A stretch of 42,763 nt of DNA from JBHENC01 sp051000345 (GTDB lineage Bacteria; Acidobacteriota; Blastocatellia; Pyrinomonadales; Pyrinomonadaceae). The translations under genes and the position numbers were made by a program. The stretch spans positions 1-42,763 of the forward strand of contig JBPCOJ010000138.1 of the NCBI GenBank assembly GCA_051000345.1, given 5' to 3'. The notes beneath the pieces were generated by a model. That model was not told where the DNA came from, ran no database searches, and was given only the letters and a program-made list of their open reading frames with translations. Below, in pieces: positions 42,679 to 42,763 of the stretch. Position 1 is the stretch's first letter, and each line of letters opens with the position of its first letter.

Positions 42679-42763
42679 ATGAAAAGAATAGATTATCCCA
42701 ACTTGATAAAAGAGAGTGTTAGTGAGTTAAAAAGGTTGGAGAAAAAAGAGAATAACGCTCGCT
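42679..42763 (+). CDS. 5' end of a possible transposase or helix-turn-helix gene
   Basis: Only the first 28 codons are visible: MKRIDYPNLIKESVSELKRL then EKKENNAR. It has no stop before the window edge. The leading PNLIKESVSELKRLEKKE pattern resembles the start of IS630-type or related helix-turn-helix transposases, but the fragment is too short to be sure. The sequence is much richer in A than the preceding gene, which fits a mobile or foreign origin. No terminal repeat can be confirmed. Confidence 0.4.
   Translation, partial: MKRIDYPNLIKESVSELKRLEKKENNAR

Overview
The window reads as a chromosomal segment of an Acidobacteriota bacterium, most likely a Blastocatellia relative. That placement is inferred from gene content: a large TonB-dependent receptor with an N-terminal carboxypeptidase-regulatory domain, a delta-60 repeat/Calx-beta/DUF4214 secreted protein, an ECF sigma factor paired with a Ser/Thr kinase-TPR protein, and an MXAN_5187-like protein. 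Base composition is moderately GC-rich with many GCGC-rich stretches. No rRNA gene, CRISPR array, phage module or plasmid origin is visible.

Layout. 1-5,250 is an accessory edge: an IS982-family element truncates a secreted esterase, a UlaG-like hydrolase is frameshifted, and there follow an intact esterase, an Xre/RES toxin-antitoxin pair and tRNA-Asn. 5,550-11,511 is housekeeping: an esterase, a class A penicillin-binding protein, tmRNA with a near-consensus promoter, and murI overlapping rph. 11,512-17,300 holds the TonB-dependent receptor and a convergent carboxypeptidase-regulatory/TPR protein, flanked by non-coding stretches packed with miniature mobile elements. 17,314-23,536 carries two secreted or membrane proteins of unknown role, a SET-domain protein, a membrane sensor kinase with GAF and PAS-like regions, selA and an MXAN_5187-like gene. 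23,679-27,573 is a leftward stress and envelope block: ECF sigma factor, zinc-finger anti-sigma factor, B-box membrane protein, two small membrane proteins, and a cold-shock gene with a long leader. 27,825-32,691 runs rightward: flippase-like membrane protein, nrdR, hsp20, lon. 32,816-38,581 contains three broken genes: the delta-60/DUF4214 protein, an ECF sigma factor and its kinase-TPR partner. 38,991-42,572 holds a LysM lytic transglycosylase and a YifB/ComM-type ATPase. The right edge enters another possible transposase-like gene.

Themes. Envelope and peptidoglycan functions recur (PBP1A, MurI, lytic transglycosylase, TonB receptor), as does protein quality control (tmRNA, Lon, Hsp20, CspA). 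The most distinctive signal is genome decay and small repeats: an IS982-like MITE with a 6-bp target duplication, an IS903-type MITE with a 9-bp target duplication, a degenerate IS982 end split by a further inverted-repeat element, an exact 14-bp tandem duplication that breaks the kinase gene, and a repeat-encoded Hsp20 tail whose repeat is mirrored just before lon. I did not find a clearly new multi-gene system. The best candidates for follow-up are the slippage-type duplication in the kinase, the hsp20-lon hairpin and the MITE families.
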